DNA of 47,832 nucleotides from Nitrosomonas eutropha (lineage in GTDB: Bacteria > Pseudomonadota > Gammaproteobacteria > Burkholderiales > Nitrosomonadaceae), in NCBI RefSeq assembly GCF_003201195.1, contig NZ_QICQ01000022.1, positions 1 through 47,832 of the forward strand, given 5' to 3'. The notes below the pieces were generated by a model. It saw only the letters and a program-made list of their open reading frames with translations. It was not told the origin of the DNA and searched no databases. This document shows positions 1 through 9,132 of the stretch, piece by piece (position 1 is the first letter of the stretch; each line of letters begins with the position of its first letter). The position numbers and the translations under genes are program-made.

Positions 1-265
1 CGCGCACAGACGTACGTCAGGCACGAACTGAGTGGGCCCGCGAGCAGCAGCATTGGGATTGCCGTCACCTGGTCTTCCTGGATGAGACGGCAACGGCCAC
101 TGGAAGAGCACCACCTTCATTGCGGGGCTGCGTCACGATGCGATCACCGCTCCGTTAGTGCTCGACGGCCCAATGAACGGGGCCGCGTTTCTCGCCTATA
201 TTCAAACATGCCTGTACCCCACGTTGCAGCCAGGTGACATTGCGGTGGCCGACAACCTGAAGACT
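1..265 (+). pseudogene. IS630-family transposase remnant
   Basis: Two reading frames together resemble the DDE core of IS630-family transposases. Bases 69-89 encode LVFLDET, which carries the second catalytic Asp region. From base 110 another frame encodes TTFIAGLRHDAITAPLVLDG and runs on to PGDIAVADNL near 262, the third acidic motif region. Roughly 20 residues between the two blocks are missing and the frame changes, so the gene is dead. It is also cut by the window edge. The family assignment comes from recognised motifs only. No terminal inverted repeat was identified. Confidence 0.75.
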
Positions 266-587
266 CCTGCACAACTTCCCCACTTAGCCAAATAAACACC
301 TAAACTGGCGAAAGGTAAAAGGTGAGTGGAGTAGAAGATGCAGATGAGTTTTGGATCCCTGGAACCTATCGTAGTGTCTGAAATTACTTGACCACTACAT
401 GTTGCCGACATCTTCCGTTTTGTGGATGAGTGATGTTACTTCCTATCGGCGTTGATGTCACTGATGAAGATGCTTGTGTCAACGATTATTGCGCAGACGA
501 TGAATCACGACAATCTTCGCTGATCTCGATATCTTTTCGTATTACTCATGTCTTTTGTCTATTTCATCCACATATAGAATTCATAGC
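266..587. other. Non-coding stretch
   Basis: About 320 bases between the IS630 remnant and the ArsR operator. Short open frames exist, but none has a recognisable protein, ribosome binding site or typical codon use. I see no RNA gene or clear terminator. Confidence 0.5.
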
Positions 588-609
588 TATATTCTTTATT
601 GCGAATATA
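588..609 (+). promoter_or_regulatory. Palindromic operator upstream of the arsR-sulP pair
   Basis: A perfect inverted repeat, TATATTC, eight bases, GAATATA, lies about 50 bases before the repressor start. The ATTC-N8-GAAT architecture is like operators known for several ArsR/SmtB-family repressors, including the BigR/SqrR group. The AT-rich setting also fits a promoter. I infer that the adjacent ArsR protein binds here and controls its own operon; binding itself is not shown by the sequence. Confidence 0.65.
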
Positions 610-659
610 CAAATATAATATTACACTTCCATCCTTCTATTTCAACAGCAGGTGTTTCA

Positions 660-1010
660 ATGTCGGATGTTTTGCGACAATTCAAGGCCAGTGTTTTTCA
701 GGCGCTGGCACACCCAACGCGTATTGCTATTGTAGAAGCGCTACGAGAGGGTGAGCTGTCCGCTGGCATTATTATCGATAAGTTGGCGTTAGAGCAGGCA
801 AATGCTTCACAGCATCTCGCTGTCTTACGCGCCAAGCAGATTGTCGCTACGCGTAAAAAAGGTAATCAGGTTTTTTATATGGTGCGTGATCCACTTCTTA
901 TAGAGGTTCTGGATATCATGCGCCGCTACTTTCAGACGCATATTGAGGAATCCATGATGATGTTTCAGGAGCTTGAGCAGATAGATAAAACAGAATCCGG
1001 CGAACAATGA
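660..1010 (+). CDS. ArsR/SmtB-family winged-helix transcriptional regulator
   Basis: A 116-residue protein beginning MSDVLRQFKASVF. It has the typical ArsR winged helix: an ALAHPTRI helix near residues 15-23, a recognition helix around QANASQHLAVLR, and a wing ATRKKGNQVFY. The family represses its own operon and releases DNA on metal binding or thiol change. This protein has no cysteine at all, so a cysteine-based metal or persulfide sensor is unlikely; the inducer is unknown. I chose the ATG at 660 over the longer frame from 555 because family similarity starts there and the longer form would cover the operator. It overlaps the transporter gene by four bases (ATGA), so the two are translationally coupled. 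Confidence 0.88.
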   Translation: MSDVLRQFKASVFQALAHPTRIAIVEALREGELSAGIIIDKLALEQANASQHLAVLRAKQIVATRKKGNQVFYMVRDPLLIEVLDIMRRYFQTHIEESMMMFQELEQIDKTESGEQ

Positions 1011-2734
1011 GTAAATACACTTCCGGCTGGAATCAATGGATGCCCAAACTTGTTGTATGCCTGCGTAACTACTCTAGGCAGGATTTTGTGGCTGATCTGA
1101 TCGCCGGGCTGACTGTTGGCCTGGTAGCGCTGCCATTAGCAATGGCTTTTGGCATTGCTTCAGGTGCTACTCCGCAATCGGGAATTTATACTGCCGTTGT
1201 AGCCGGATTCATTATCTCGGCATTGGGTGGTTCGCACACGCAAATCGGTGGCCCAACCGGCGCGTTTGTGGTGATTGTTGCAGACATCATTATCAAATTT
1301 GGTTTTTCCGGTTTATTGATGGTTACGATGATGGCTGGTGTGATACTGATCATCATGGGCATTACCGGTTTGGGTACCGCAGTCAAGTTCATTCCGCGCC
1401 CAGTAATTATTGGTTTTACTAACGGGATTGCATTACTGATTGCCTCAACTCAAATCAAGGATTTTTTAGGGCTACAAACACCTGCTGCTCCCAGTGAATT
1501 TATAGAACGCATTACCATGCTCTGGACATATATTGACACGATCAATATCCCAACAGTGTTGATGGCAAGCACTTCACTGGCGGTCATTTTACTGTTTCCA
1601 CGCATCAGTAAACATATTCCGGGCTCAATTGTGGCGTTGTTCTTAGGAACTGCTTGTGCTGCGGGATTTAATCTGCCGATTGAAACCATTGGCAGTACAT
1701 TTGGTGATATTCCAACCGGTTTACCCGCACTAACCATGCCCGCTTTCCAACCTGATCTGATCATTCCACTTCTCCCTTCTGCATTAACCGTTGCATTACT
1801 TGCAGCAGTGGAAAGTCTGCTCTCGGCAGTGGTCGCTGATGGTATGAGTGGTGACAAACACGACTCTAACGTAGAGCTGATTGCGCAGGGTGTAGCGAAT
1901 CTGGCCACACCACTGGTGGGAGGCATTCCTGCTACCGGTGCAATTGCGCGCACAGCCACCAATATTCGTTCTGGTGCAAAAACCCCGGTTGCAGGCGTTA
2001 TTCATGCCCTGACACTGTTACTCATTTTATTGATCGCAGCGCCCCTGGCGCGTTTTATTCCGCTGGCAGTGTTGGCAGCAGTGCTCTTTGTCGTCGCCTA
2101 CAACATGGGAGAATGGAAAGAAATTCGCGGCATCATACGTCTTCCTAAAGCCGAGCAGGCAGTATGGGCCGCCACCTTTAGCTTAACCGTATTAGCTGAT
2201 TTAACCGTTGCAGTTGAAGTTGGTATTGTGCTGGCTGCGCTGCTGTATATCTATCGTGTATCACAAACAACGTCGGTCTACACGGTAACCGATGAGTATG
2301 TTCAGAGCGGACGTGCTCACAGCTTGCAAGACAGGGGACTCCCCTCCTATGTTTCAATCTTGCGCATTCAGGGGCCATTTTTATTTGGCGCAACCGATAA
2401 ACTATTGGAAAAAACAACAGACCTTACTCAGTTCGCACCCATTGTGATTCTGCATCTACACAACATGATTGCAATTGATGCAACAGGACTACATGCATTG
2501 GAAAGTTTGCCTGAACGTTTGCAGCAGGCGGGCAAAACCTTGCTTGTGTGTGGCATACGTAACCAGCCAGCACAGATGCTAAAGCGTTCATCCATTACTA
2601 GCAGCATTGGCCAAGAAAATATTCTGCCCCATATTGAGGCCGCCTTACAGCGTGCACAGGAGATCATGGAAAGCTTTGATGGTATGGGAGAGGAAATTGC
2701 CAAGGATTACGATACTACGCACGCGCCACTATAA
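1007..2734 (+). CDS. SulP-family anion transporter with C-terminal STAS domain
   Basis: A 575-residue inner-membrane protein of the SLC26/SulP family, which carries sulfate, bicarbonate or other anions by symport or exchange. The N-terminal region starts DLIAGLTVGLVALPLAMAFG, the family signature, and spans about residues 25-405 as repeated hydrophobic segments. A STAS domain follows at about 440-555, with DATGL near 490 at the usual regulatory loop. It is the second gene of an operon with an ArsR repressor, overlapping by four bases. Substrate cannot be told from the sequence. Bicarbonate uptake would suit an autotroph and sulfate is the other main option. Expression is probably controlled by the upstream repressor. 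Confidence 0.9.
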   Translation: MSKYTSGWNQWMPKLVVCLRNYSRQDFVADLIAGLTVGLVALPLAMAFGIASGATPQSGIYTAVVAGFIISALGGSHTQIGGPTGAFVVIVADIIIKFGFSGLLMVTMMAGVILIIMGITGLGTAVKFIPRPVIIGFTNGIALLIASTQIKDFLGLQTPAAPSEFIERITMLWTYIDTINIPTVLMASTSLAVILLFPRISKHIPGSIVALFLGTACAAGFNLPIETIGSTFGDIPTGLPALTMPAFQPDLIIPLLPSALTVALLAAVESLLSAVVADGMSGDKHDSNVELIAQGVANLATPLVGGIPATGAIARTATNIRSGAKTPVAGVIHALTLLLILLIAAPLARFIPLAVLAAVLFVVAYNMGEWKEIRGIIRLPKAEQAVWAATFSLTVLADLTVAVEVGIVLAALLYIYRVSQTTSVYTVTDEYVQSGRAHSLQDRGLPSYVSILRIQGPFLFGATDKLLEKTTDLTQFAPIVILHLHNMIAIDATGLHALESLPERLQQAGKTLLVCGIRNQPAQMLKRSSITSSIGQENILPHIEAALQRAQEIMESFDGMGEEIAKDYDTTHAPL

Positions 2735-2754
2735 AACGCCTGTATGAGATTACA

Positions 2755-4881
2755 TTATTCGATCGCCTCCTGTTTAACTGCTGCAAGCTTTTCAAGCAAG
2801 ACCTCCTGCGCACTGAATCTACTGTTCCTTCTGGCTGATTTGTGCTTGTAATACCCGTCGCCATCCATTTCCCAGGCTTGTACGTTATCGCGCAAATACG
2901 GTTTCAATCCTTCTACAATAACGCGTTTTTTCAGCCGTGGATCAAGCACCGGAAAACAAATTTCCACGCGCCGGAAGAAATTCCGGCTCATCCAGTCGGC
3001 GCTTGCCAGATAGACGTTGTGCTGCTTGCTGTTGAGAAAATAAAAAATACGGGAATGCTCCAGAAACCGCCCGACAATGGAACGCACCCGGATATTCTCC
3101 GATAACCCCGGTACACCGGGGCGCAATGCACAGGCACCTCGTACAATCAGATTGATTTTTACCCCGGCGGCGGAAGCGGCATACAGCGCCTGAATGACAG
3201 CCGGTTCCAGTAAGGCATTCATTTTAGCAATGATGGCAGCCGGCTTTCCTGCAGTAGCATGTTTTACTTCCTGCTGGATGCTGTTCAGTATCTGGTTATG
3301 CAAATTAAAAGGTGACTGCCAGAGATGCCGCAGTTTGCTTGCCTTGCCCAGTCCGGTTAATTGCAAAAACACCTCGCTGACATCAGTACAGATTTCTTCA
3401 TGACAGGTCAGCAAGCCAAAATCGGTATAAACCCGCGCTGTTCCCGTATGATAATTGCCTGTTCCCAAGTGTACATAGCGCTTTAGCTGGCCTGCTTCAC
3501 GCCGCACCACCATGGCCATTTTGCAGTGTGTTTTGTGGCCAAAGACACCATAAATAACGTGCGCGCCCACCTCTTCCAGCCGCTTGGCCCAGTTGATGTT
3601 GGCTTCTTCATCGAAGCGAGCAAGTAGTTCCACCACTACGGTCACTTCCTTGCCTAGACTGGCGGCTGCCACAAGCGCCTCCATCAGAGTCGAGTCTGAA
3701 CCGGCACGATACACCGTCTGCTTGATTGCCATAACATCCGGATCAGCGCTGGCTTGCTGGATGAATTCAACAACTGGCTGAAACGACTGGTAAGGATGAT
3801 GCAGCAAGATATCACCCTTGCTGATCACCTCAAAAATATTATGCCCCTTCTTTTTCCGGGGCAAGAAAGGAAGACCCGGAACGAAACGTGGAAATTTGAG
3901 ATCAGGCCGATCAATCAGATCAAACACCTGCATCAATCTGACCAAATTGACTGGCCCCCTTACCTGGAACAGGTCCTCGTTTTTGAGTGCAAACTGTTCC
4001 AGCAGAAATTCTGCCATTTGCTGTGAGCAGTTATCTGCTACCTCAAGCCTGACTGCATCCCCCAGATGGCGCTGTGATAACTCGCCCTGTAATGCGATCC
4101 GCAGATTCTTGATTTCTTCTTCATCCACATACAAATCACTATCGCGGGTAACGCGAAACTGGTAACAGCCGGTAACATGCATCCCTGCGAAAAGTTCGCC
4201 GACATGCGCGTGAATAATGGAGGACAAAAATACGAAACTATAGGGGTAGCTACTGACTTCTTTGGGCAACCGTATCAGACGTGGCAGGATACGGGGCGCC
4301 TGTACGATCGCAACACCAGAGTTGCGGCCAAATGCATCTTTTCCTTCCAGCCCGACCGCAAAATTCAGGCTTTTATTCAACACGCGCGGAAAGGGATGCA
4401 AAGGATCAAGACCGATGGGGGTCAGCATCGGCATCAGCTCACGAAAGAAAAAATTCCGGATCCATTCACGCTGGCTGTCATCCCAGACATTACGACGCAA
4501 AAAACAGATACCCTGCTCCACCAACGCGGGAAGAACGTCATCATTGAGCAGCTGATATTGCCGGGAAATCAGCTCATGCACCTGCCTGGATACCTGTTCA
4601 AACGTCTGGCCCGGCGACATGCCATCCGAACCAAAACCTGGGGAATCCAGCTTGATCTGTTCTTTTAGCCCGGCAATGCGCACTTCAAAGAATTCATCAA
4701 GATTGCTGCTGACAATACAGATAAAGCGCAAACGCTCCAGCAACGGGATTTCTTCATTTTCCGCCTGAGCCAGCACGCGGCGATTAAATTCAATCTGGCT
4801 AAGCTCGCGGTTCAGAAACTGTTTGGTAAGCGGGATATCCGGCCTGGTTGCCGATGCCTTGTCCGGTTCGTTATTTACCAC
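2755..4881 (-). CDS. ppk1: Polyphosphate kinase 1
   Basis: A 708-residue protein of usual PPK1 length that reversibly makes long-chain polyphosphate from ATP. The N-terminal domain opens LNRELSQIEFNRRVL and is followed by the head domain and two phospholipase-D-like catalytic domains. The autophosphorylated histidine lies in YVHLGTGNYH near residue 468, and the second active-site histidine in FLEHSRIFYF near 606. The start is a GTG at 4881 with an AGGGG ribosome site six bases upstream. It converges on the SulP gene with about 20 bases between stops and lies downstream of yggX on the same strand. Confidence 0.96.
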   Translation of the reverse strand: MVNNEPDKASATRPDIPLTKQFLNRELSQIEFNRRVLAQAENEEIPLLERLRFICIVSSNLDEFFEVRIAGLKEQIKLDSPGFGSDGMSPGQTFEQVSRQVHELISRQYQLLNDDVLPALVEQGICFLRRNVWDDSQREWIRNFFFRELMPMLTPIGLDPLHPFPRVLNKSLNFAVGLEGKDAFGRNSGVAIVQAPRILPRLIRLPKEVSSYPYSFVFLSSIIHAHVGELFAGMHVTGCYQFRVTRDSDLYVDEEEIKNLRIALQGELSQRHLGDAVRLEVADNCSQQMAEFLLEQFALKNEDLFQVRGPVNLVRLMQVFDLIDRPDLKFPRFVPGLPFLPRKKKGHNIFEVISKGDILLHHPYQSFQPVVEFIQQASADPDVMAIKQTVYRAGSDSTLMEALVAAASLGKEVTVVVELLARFDEEANINWAKRLEEVGAHVIYGVFGHKTHCKMAMVVRREAGQLKRYVHLGTGNYHTGTARVYTDFGLLTCHEEICTDVSEVFLQLTGLGKASKLRHLWQSPFNLHNQILNSIQQEVKHATAGKPAAIIAKMNALLEPAVIQALYAASAAGVKINLIVRGACALRPGVPGLSENIRVRSIVGRFLEHSRIFYFLNSKQHNVYLASADWMSRNFFRRVEICFPVLDPRLKKRVIVEGLKPYLRDNVQAWEMDGDGYYKHKSARRNSRFSAQEVLLEKLAAVKQEAIE

Positions 4882-4931
4882 GATCAGCCCCTGCCCAATA
4901 TTTCCGGAATGTAGAAAACGGTCGCAATAGC

Positions 4932-5204
4932 TTATTTTTCGGGAGGAACGTAGCCAACCGGCTGCTCAGCTCCTTCACCAAAGAAATAGGCTTCCATTTG
5001 GGTGGCGAGATATTTGCGCGCCTTGATATCTGCCATGCTCAGCCGCATTTCATTCACCAGCATCGTCTGGTGTTTGATCCATTGCCCCCATGCTTCCCTG
5101 GAGACATTTTCAAAAATCCGTTTACCCAATTCCCCTGGGTAAGGTGGAAAATCCAGCCCCTCCGCTTCACACCCAAGTTTGATGCATTGCACATTTCTGG
5201 CCAT
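4932..5204 (-). CDS. yggX: Fe(2+)-trafficking protein YggX
   Basis: A 90-residue protein starting [19 protein letters not shown], the standard YggX opening with the conserved cysteine at residue 7. The family guards iron-sulfur clusters against oxidation and helps iron handling in the cytoplasm. The C-terminal helix region [20 protein letters not shown] and the final YVPPEK are also typical. The gene lies 50 bases upstream of ppk1 on the same strand. Confidence 0.95.
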   Translation of the reverse strand: MARNVQCIKLGCEAEGLDFPPYPGELGKRIFENVSREAWGQWIKHQTMLVNEMRLSMADIKARKYLATQMEAYFFGEGAEQPVGYVPPEK

Positions 5205-5279
5205 ATTGTTGTTATCCGTTTAGATTGATTACACGACTATTTTTATGAGAGATGAATACACGTCATACCAATGGGCAGT

Positions 5280-5843
5280 TTACAATATATTTTCCGAATG
5301 GATAGACTCGGAAGCAAAGACTGTCAGCCCCATGACGTAGTCATCACATTCCAGCCCGCCCATGTTGAATTTGCGCGTCCCTACCTTGCGAAACCCCATG
5401 CGGGTATAAAACCCGATGGCGGCATCATTATGTTCATATACACCGAGTAACAAACGCTCCGCCATGCGGGCACGTGATTCGGCAATGGCTTCCTGTAGCA
5501 GCCTTTTACCAAGGCCCCGCCCCTGAAATTTGCTGAAAATATAAATTCGTTTCAATTCAAGATCACGCGAGGAGCTGTCCGGCAGCAAAAACGGCGATGG
5601 CGCGACAGTCATGTAACCAATGGGGGCGTGACCCGGGCTGATTTCGGCCAGCCAGAGTTGATAGCGGCTATCGGCTAGCCAGCTGCGATAACACTCAACA
5701 GAATGGGCGTTGGCACAATGCGTGAGAATATTTTGTCCCTCCAGAACGCCCGCAAACGCTTCGAGAAATGTCGCCTGGCCAATCAGTGCAAGTGCTGCTT
5801 CATCACCAGATGAACAGATTCGTATCCGGATTTTACTGTTCAT
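5280..5843 (-). CDS. GNAT-family N-acetyltransferase
   Basis: A 187-residue acetyltransferase. The acetyl-CoA binding motif FQGRGLGKRLLQEAI sits near residue 115, followed by the motif-B signature NDAAIGFYTRMGFRKVG, both typical of GNAT enzymes (RimI-like or spermidine/PaiA-like). The acceptor is unknown. I place the start at the ATG for MNSKIRIR (5843) instead of the longer frame to 5879. Its first bases overlap the end of the upstream exported-protein gene by 11 bases, so the two are probably translated together. Confidence 0.85.
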   Translation of the reverse strand: MNSKIRIRICSSGDEAALALIGQATFLEAFAGVLEGQNILTHCANAHSVECYRSWLADSRYQLWLAEISPGHAPIGYMTVAPSPFLLPDSSSRDLELKRIYIFSKFQGRGLGKRLLQEAIAESRARMAERLLLGVYEHNDAAIGFYTRMGFRKVGTRKFNMGGLECDDYVMGLTVFASESIHSENIL

Positions 5844-6354
5844 CTGGCCACTCATTTTCATCGTTCTCATTCCGCTCATCGGCTGAAAATTCGGGGAGAA
5901 TGCTGCCAGCCTTCTGATATTCCGGCCGGATCAGGCTGTGCCCCCGGAATGCCGGCATAATTAACTGCTCATCAGTACGAAATGGCTCTACAGCTGGGCG
6001 CAATCCTGCCCGCCAGATTTCCATGGCGTCATCTGCCAAAGGCGCTCCCCGCTTGAATACTGGCCGCTGTTTCTCACGCCGTTCATATTTCCGATACGGT
6101 TGCAGCACCATGCAACTGCCAAAAGGGAAACAGGGGTACAGCCCCGGTATTTCCGGATAGAGCAGAAGCGGTTGAATATAAAAAGGGAAATACGACAAAC
6201 CACCTCCCATCCAGATTGCCGGAAGAATCTGGGATTGCCTACTGTGAAGAGATGGTCGATCGAAACTGGCTTCAGAAAAACTTGTGCCAGGAAAAACAAT
6301 CAGCATACCAAGTACCCATAACAGTCTGTCGTGTCTCTTTATCAGCCATCTCAT
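5833..6354 (-). CDS. Unknown exported protein
   Basis: A 173-residue protein I do not recognise. It begins MRWLIKRHDRLLWVLGMLIVF, a basic n-region and hydrophobic core, with a likely signal-peptidase site after SFSEA. The mature part has an aromatic- and proline-rich stretch (YFPFYIQPLLLYPEIP), then a polar, acidic tail ending NENDENEWPDEQ. The second ATG at 6354 is preferred because an AGGAG site lies eight bases before it; the ATG at 6360 is too close to that site. Codon use looks normal and the gene overlaps the acetyltransferase, supporting it as real. Probably periplasmic or outer-membrane associated; function unknown. Confidence 0.6.
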   Translation of the reverse strand: MRWLIKRHDRLLWVLGMLIVFPGTSFSEASFDRPSLHSRQSQILPAIWMGGGLSYFPFYIQPLLLYPEIPGLYPCFPFGSCMVLQPYRKYERREKQRPVFKRGAPLADDAMEIWRAGLRPAVEPFRTDEQLIMPAFRGHSLIRPEYQKAGSILPEFSADERNENDENEWPDEQ

Positions 6355-6462
6355 CCTCATCTCTCCTGTTACAACCCATACACCCCGTCTGCGGAAAATG
6401 GCCGTTTCACGACCCTCCCGGTACAATGTCCAATTCAGTCATAAGATTCAAGAATACCACTC

Positions 6463-7593
6463 ATGCCATCTCATCAGTCAATTCTGCCTCCACCCCGTCT
6501 AACTACTGAAGAACCCGGCTCCTTCGCTTCCTTTTCACTGGAAAAGCGGTTACCTGTCATTCTTGGCAAGCTTATCGATAACGCTGACACAGCTGTCTTA
6601 CACGCTTTGCAGCAACTGGCAACAGAGATGCGGGAAGGAAAAATCACTACCTTGCCACCGGTAATTTTTGGCACACTTGATCAGATAATCAAACCGTACA
6701 GCGGACGGAGCTGGGCAAACATGCCGTTTCTTACCGTCGAGCTCTATTTCTACGCACGGATTTTGCTGGCCTTCGGTTATAGCACAGCCGCGCCGGCCGA
6801 TCCTTTCCAGCTAGCTAAAGAAGCAGCCAACTTACAGGCCATTGAATCGCTTGCCACACTGGTTGAGTATTGTGATCCCGACTGCGATACCCACAAACTG
6901 CTGCGCTGGTCAGTCATTGGAAACACAGCTGATCTCAGTCAACACACCATCCCGGAAGCTGATCAGGTTTCGCTGCTGGTAGATGAGCGTGATGCGGCAA
7001 CAAAGTTAATTGCTTCCCGAATGCAGCGGATTGATCTGGTGTTTGATAATGCCGGAATGGATGTACTGACAGACCTGCTGCTGATCCGCAAGATCAGCAG
7101 CTACTGTTCACACATCGTTGCGCATGTCAGGCCTTATCCGATGTTTGTTTCGGACATGACTATGATCAATATGGAAAGTCTGATCGAAAAACTGGGAATT
7201 TCATCTATTCCGGCAGCACGCAAACTGGGGGAAGATATTACGCAGTTGTTGCGCCAAAATCAGCTGACACTGCGCACCAGTCCTGCATTGGGATTACCTG
7301 CCAGTTTTTATGCGGATGAAACACTTACCCGTGAAACTTTTGAGAATGCAGAATTGGTTATTTTCAAGGGGGACTTGAATTATCGCTATTTTGCTGGTGA
7401 TCGACGCTGGCCGCACACCACAGAAAAAGATTATTTTTTGCAGCGCTTTGGCCGATCAGCCCTGTTTTTACGCACACTCAAATCAGAAGTGCTGGCTGGC
7501 CTTACACCTGAAGTTGCCGCGAAAACCACCACGCTTCAACCAGACTGGCTCACCTGCGGCCACTACGGCATCATTCAGGTTTTTACTGGATAG
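6463..7593 (+). CDS. DUF89 / ARMT1-like metal-dependent protein
   Basis: A 376-residue member of the DUF89 family. The conserved metal-site motif VFDNAGMDVLTDLLLI is near residue 193 and a second one, FKGDLNYRYFAGDR, near residue 301. Eukaryotic relatives (ARMT1/DUF89 subfamily III) are metal-dependent phosphatases acting on sugar phosphates such as fructose-1-phosphate, and human ARMT1 has been reported as a carboxyl methyltransferase. A damage-control phosphatase role is the best guess here. It is divergent from the exported-protein gene and overlaps the next gene tail to tail by 11 bases. Confidence 0.8.
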   Translation: MPSHQSILPPPRLTTEEPGSFASFSLEKRLPVILGKLIDNADTAVLHALQQLATEMREGKITTLPPVIFGTLDQIIKPYSGRSWANMPFLTVELYFYARILLAFGYSTAAPADPFQLAKEAANLQAIESLATLVEYCDPDCDTHKLLRWSVIGNTADLSQHTIPEADQVSLLVDERDAATKLIASRMQRIDLVFDNAGMDVLTDLLLIRKISSYCSHIVAHVRPYPMFVSDMTMINMESLIEKLGISSIPAARKLGEDITQLLRQNQLTLRTSPALGLPASFYADETLTRETFENAELVIFKGDLNYRYFAGDRRWPHTTEKDYFLQRFGRSALFLRTLKSEVLAGLTPEVAAKTTTLQPDWLTCGHYGIIQVFTG

Positions 7594-8128
7594 CAGGAAC
7601 AACAATCATTGCAACAAGCAGCCACGAAAAGAACATCAATGTCGCTGTCACAACCGCTTTGAACTGCCATATACCTGATTTTTTAAAACTATCACCCGAA
7701 AGATGCTCGAAGGATGGTTCCTGAAAACCTGATTCAGCAACCTGTTTATCTTCGGTCTCAGCTTTAATCAGGAAATCCCTGGATTTGGCTTTCAAAAGGA
7801 GTTTTATCGCTTCATTCTGCATGCGCTGATAACGATTACGTTCCGTTACGAGGCTGTTGTAATTCTTCTTGCAAAATCTGATGGTATACGAGTACCAGAG
7901 TACCCCATAAATGGCACTTACCAGAGACAATATGACAAAAGGCCCGAGAAAGCTCCCCATAGCCACGGCTACCTGTTGCACTTTATTGGCATTGGCCAGA
8001 CTCACCATCGCAACACCCGCTACAAATGTCCAGATACTTAATGTGAGTCTCCATTCAACTGTTTGCAGTACTTCTACACGCTTGAGATGCAGCTCTGCAA
8101 TCTTCAAATACAATTCTTCCCGGTTCAT
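7583..8128 (-). CDS. Unknown inner-membrane protein, three to four helices
   Basis: A 181-residue protein I do not recognise. A polar N-terminal helix (NREELYLKIAELHLKRVEVL) is followed by a hydrophobic segment at about 27-45, a longer one at about 57-85, a basic, charged region (FCKKNYNSLVTERNRYQRMQ) and a final segment (VVTATLMFFSWLLVAMIVV) near the C-terminus. The ATG at 8128 is chosen because GGAG lies six bases upstream; a TTG twelve bases earlier would place that site inside the gene. It lies next to flgL on the same strand but nothing ties it to motility. Confidence 0.65.
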   Translation of the reverse strand: MNREELYLKIAELHLKRVEVLQTVEWRLTLSIWTFVAGVAMVSLANANKVQQVAVAMGSFLGPFVILSLVSAIYGVLWYSYTIRFCKKNYNSLVTERNRYQRMQNEAIKLLLKAKSRDFLIKAETEDKQVAESGFQEPSFEHLSGDSFKKSGIWQFKAVVTATLMFFSWLLVAMIVVPAIQ

Positions 8129-8204
8129 ATCATTCTCCAAAAGCAGATCGTCACGAATTTACCTGAATACCGGCAATCTGCTGAACACGGGCAAGTGAAA
8201 CAGG

Positions 8205-9104
8205 CTAAATCACATTAAACAATGACAGCTCGGAAACACGGGTAAAGGATTTCTGTGCTGCTTCCAGCAAGGCTTGTTGACGCACCATATCAGATATAGC
8301 TTGCGCAAAATCCAGATCCTGCAGGCGCGAGAGTGATTGCTGATACTGAACGGCAGTATCCTCACCAATTTGCTGCAGCGCATCGATTTCCTGCAGCCGT
8401 GATCCAACCGCAGCCCGTTTGGTCAATACATTATCCAAAGCAGTATCCAACTCCTGCAACACATTACCCACTGCCCCATTGGGCATACCACCAGGGGTTT
8501 TCAGTGCTGAAATAAAATTATCCACTGTCTGAAACAGATTTTGACCACCCGGTTCAAAAACAGCATCACCGGTTTCACTTACCGGCAACTGCCGGGAACC
8601 GGAAACTTGTATCAGCCGTTGTTCCTGATCACCTTGATACGTCACAACGCCAGCAGACTGCTCGACGAACGGTTGGGTATTACCCTTAAATCCGGAGAAC
8701 AGATAATTGCCCTGTTCATCCTTGGTATTCGCCAGTCCCAGTAAGTGTTCGAAATGACCGCGCAGTTCGACGGCCATCATCTGCCGCTCATTATCAGAAT
8801 AGGCCGGATTACCCGCTGCTACCGCCATGGTTCGCACACTCTGGATAACATTGGAAACACTGCCGAGTGTACTATCCACTTGCTGCAGGCTGTCCATTGC
8901 CCGGTAACGGTTATCAGCATATTGCGTATTCAATGCCAGTGATTGGGATAACTCATGCGCACGCGCCGCTCCGATCGGATCGTCCGACGGGGTCATGATG
9001 CGCTTGCCGCTTGAAAGCTGTTGCTGCAGCTTGAACAATGAACTTTGCTGCTGCAGCATGGATCGGGTTCCCTGATCATATAAGGTATTAGTACTGACGC
9101 GCAT
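8205..9104 (-). CDS. flgL: Flagellar hook-associated protein 3 FlgL
   Basis: A 299-residue junction protein linking hook and filament, exported by the flagellar type III system. It has the flagellin-like N-terminus MRVSTNTLYDQGTRSMLQQQ with a heptad helix, then SSGKRIMTPSDDPIGAARA, the classical FlgL/flagellin motif. A helical C-terminus ends in RVSELSLFNVI. The start at 9104 has AAGGA seven bases upstream; the longer frame to 9155 would overlap the flgK end. It is the last gene of the flagellar run. Confidence 0.95.
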   Translation of the reverse strand: MRVSTNTLYDQGTRSMLQQQSSLFKLQQQLSSGKRIMTPSDDPIGAARAHELSQSLALNTQYADNRYRAMDSLQQVDSTLGSVSNVIQSVRTMAVAAGNPAYSDNERQMMAVELRGHFEHLLGLANTKDEQGNYLFSGFKGNTQPFVEQSAGVVTYQGDQEQRLIQVSGSRQLPVSETGDAVFEPGGQNLFQTVDNFISALKTPGGMPNGAVGNVLQELDTALDNVLTKRAAVGSRLQEIDALQQIGEDTAVQYQQSLSRLQDLDFAQAISDMVRQQALLEAAQKSFTRVSELSLFNVI

Positions 9105-9132
9105 GATAAATTCCTTTTCTGTCAAAAATTGA

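Noticed and set aside
430..618. 62-codon plus-strand frame before arsR
   Set aside because: No ribosome site, covers the operator palindrome and has no similarity I recognise.
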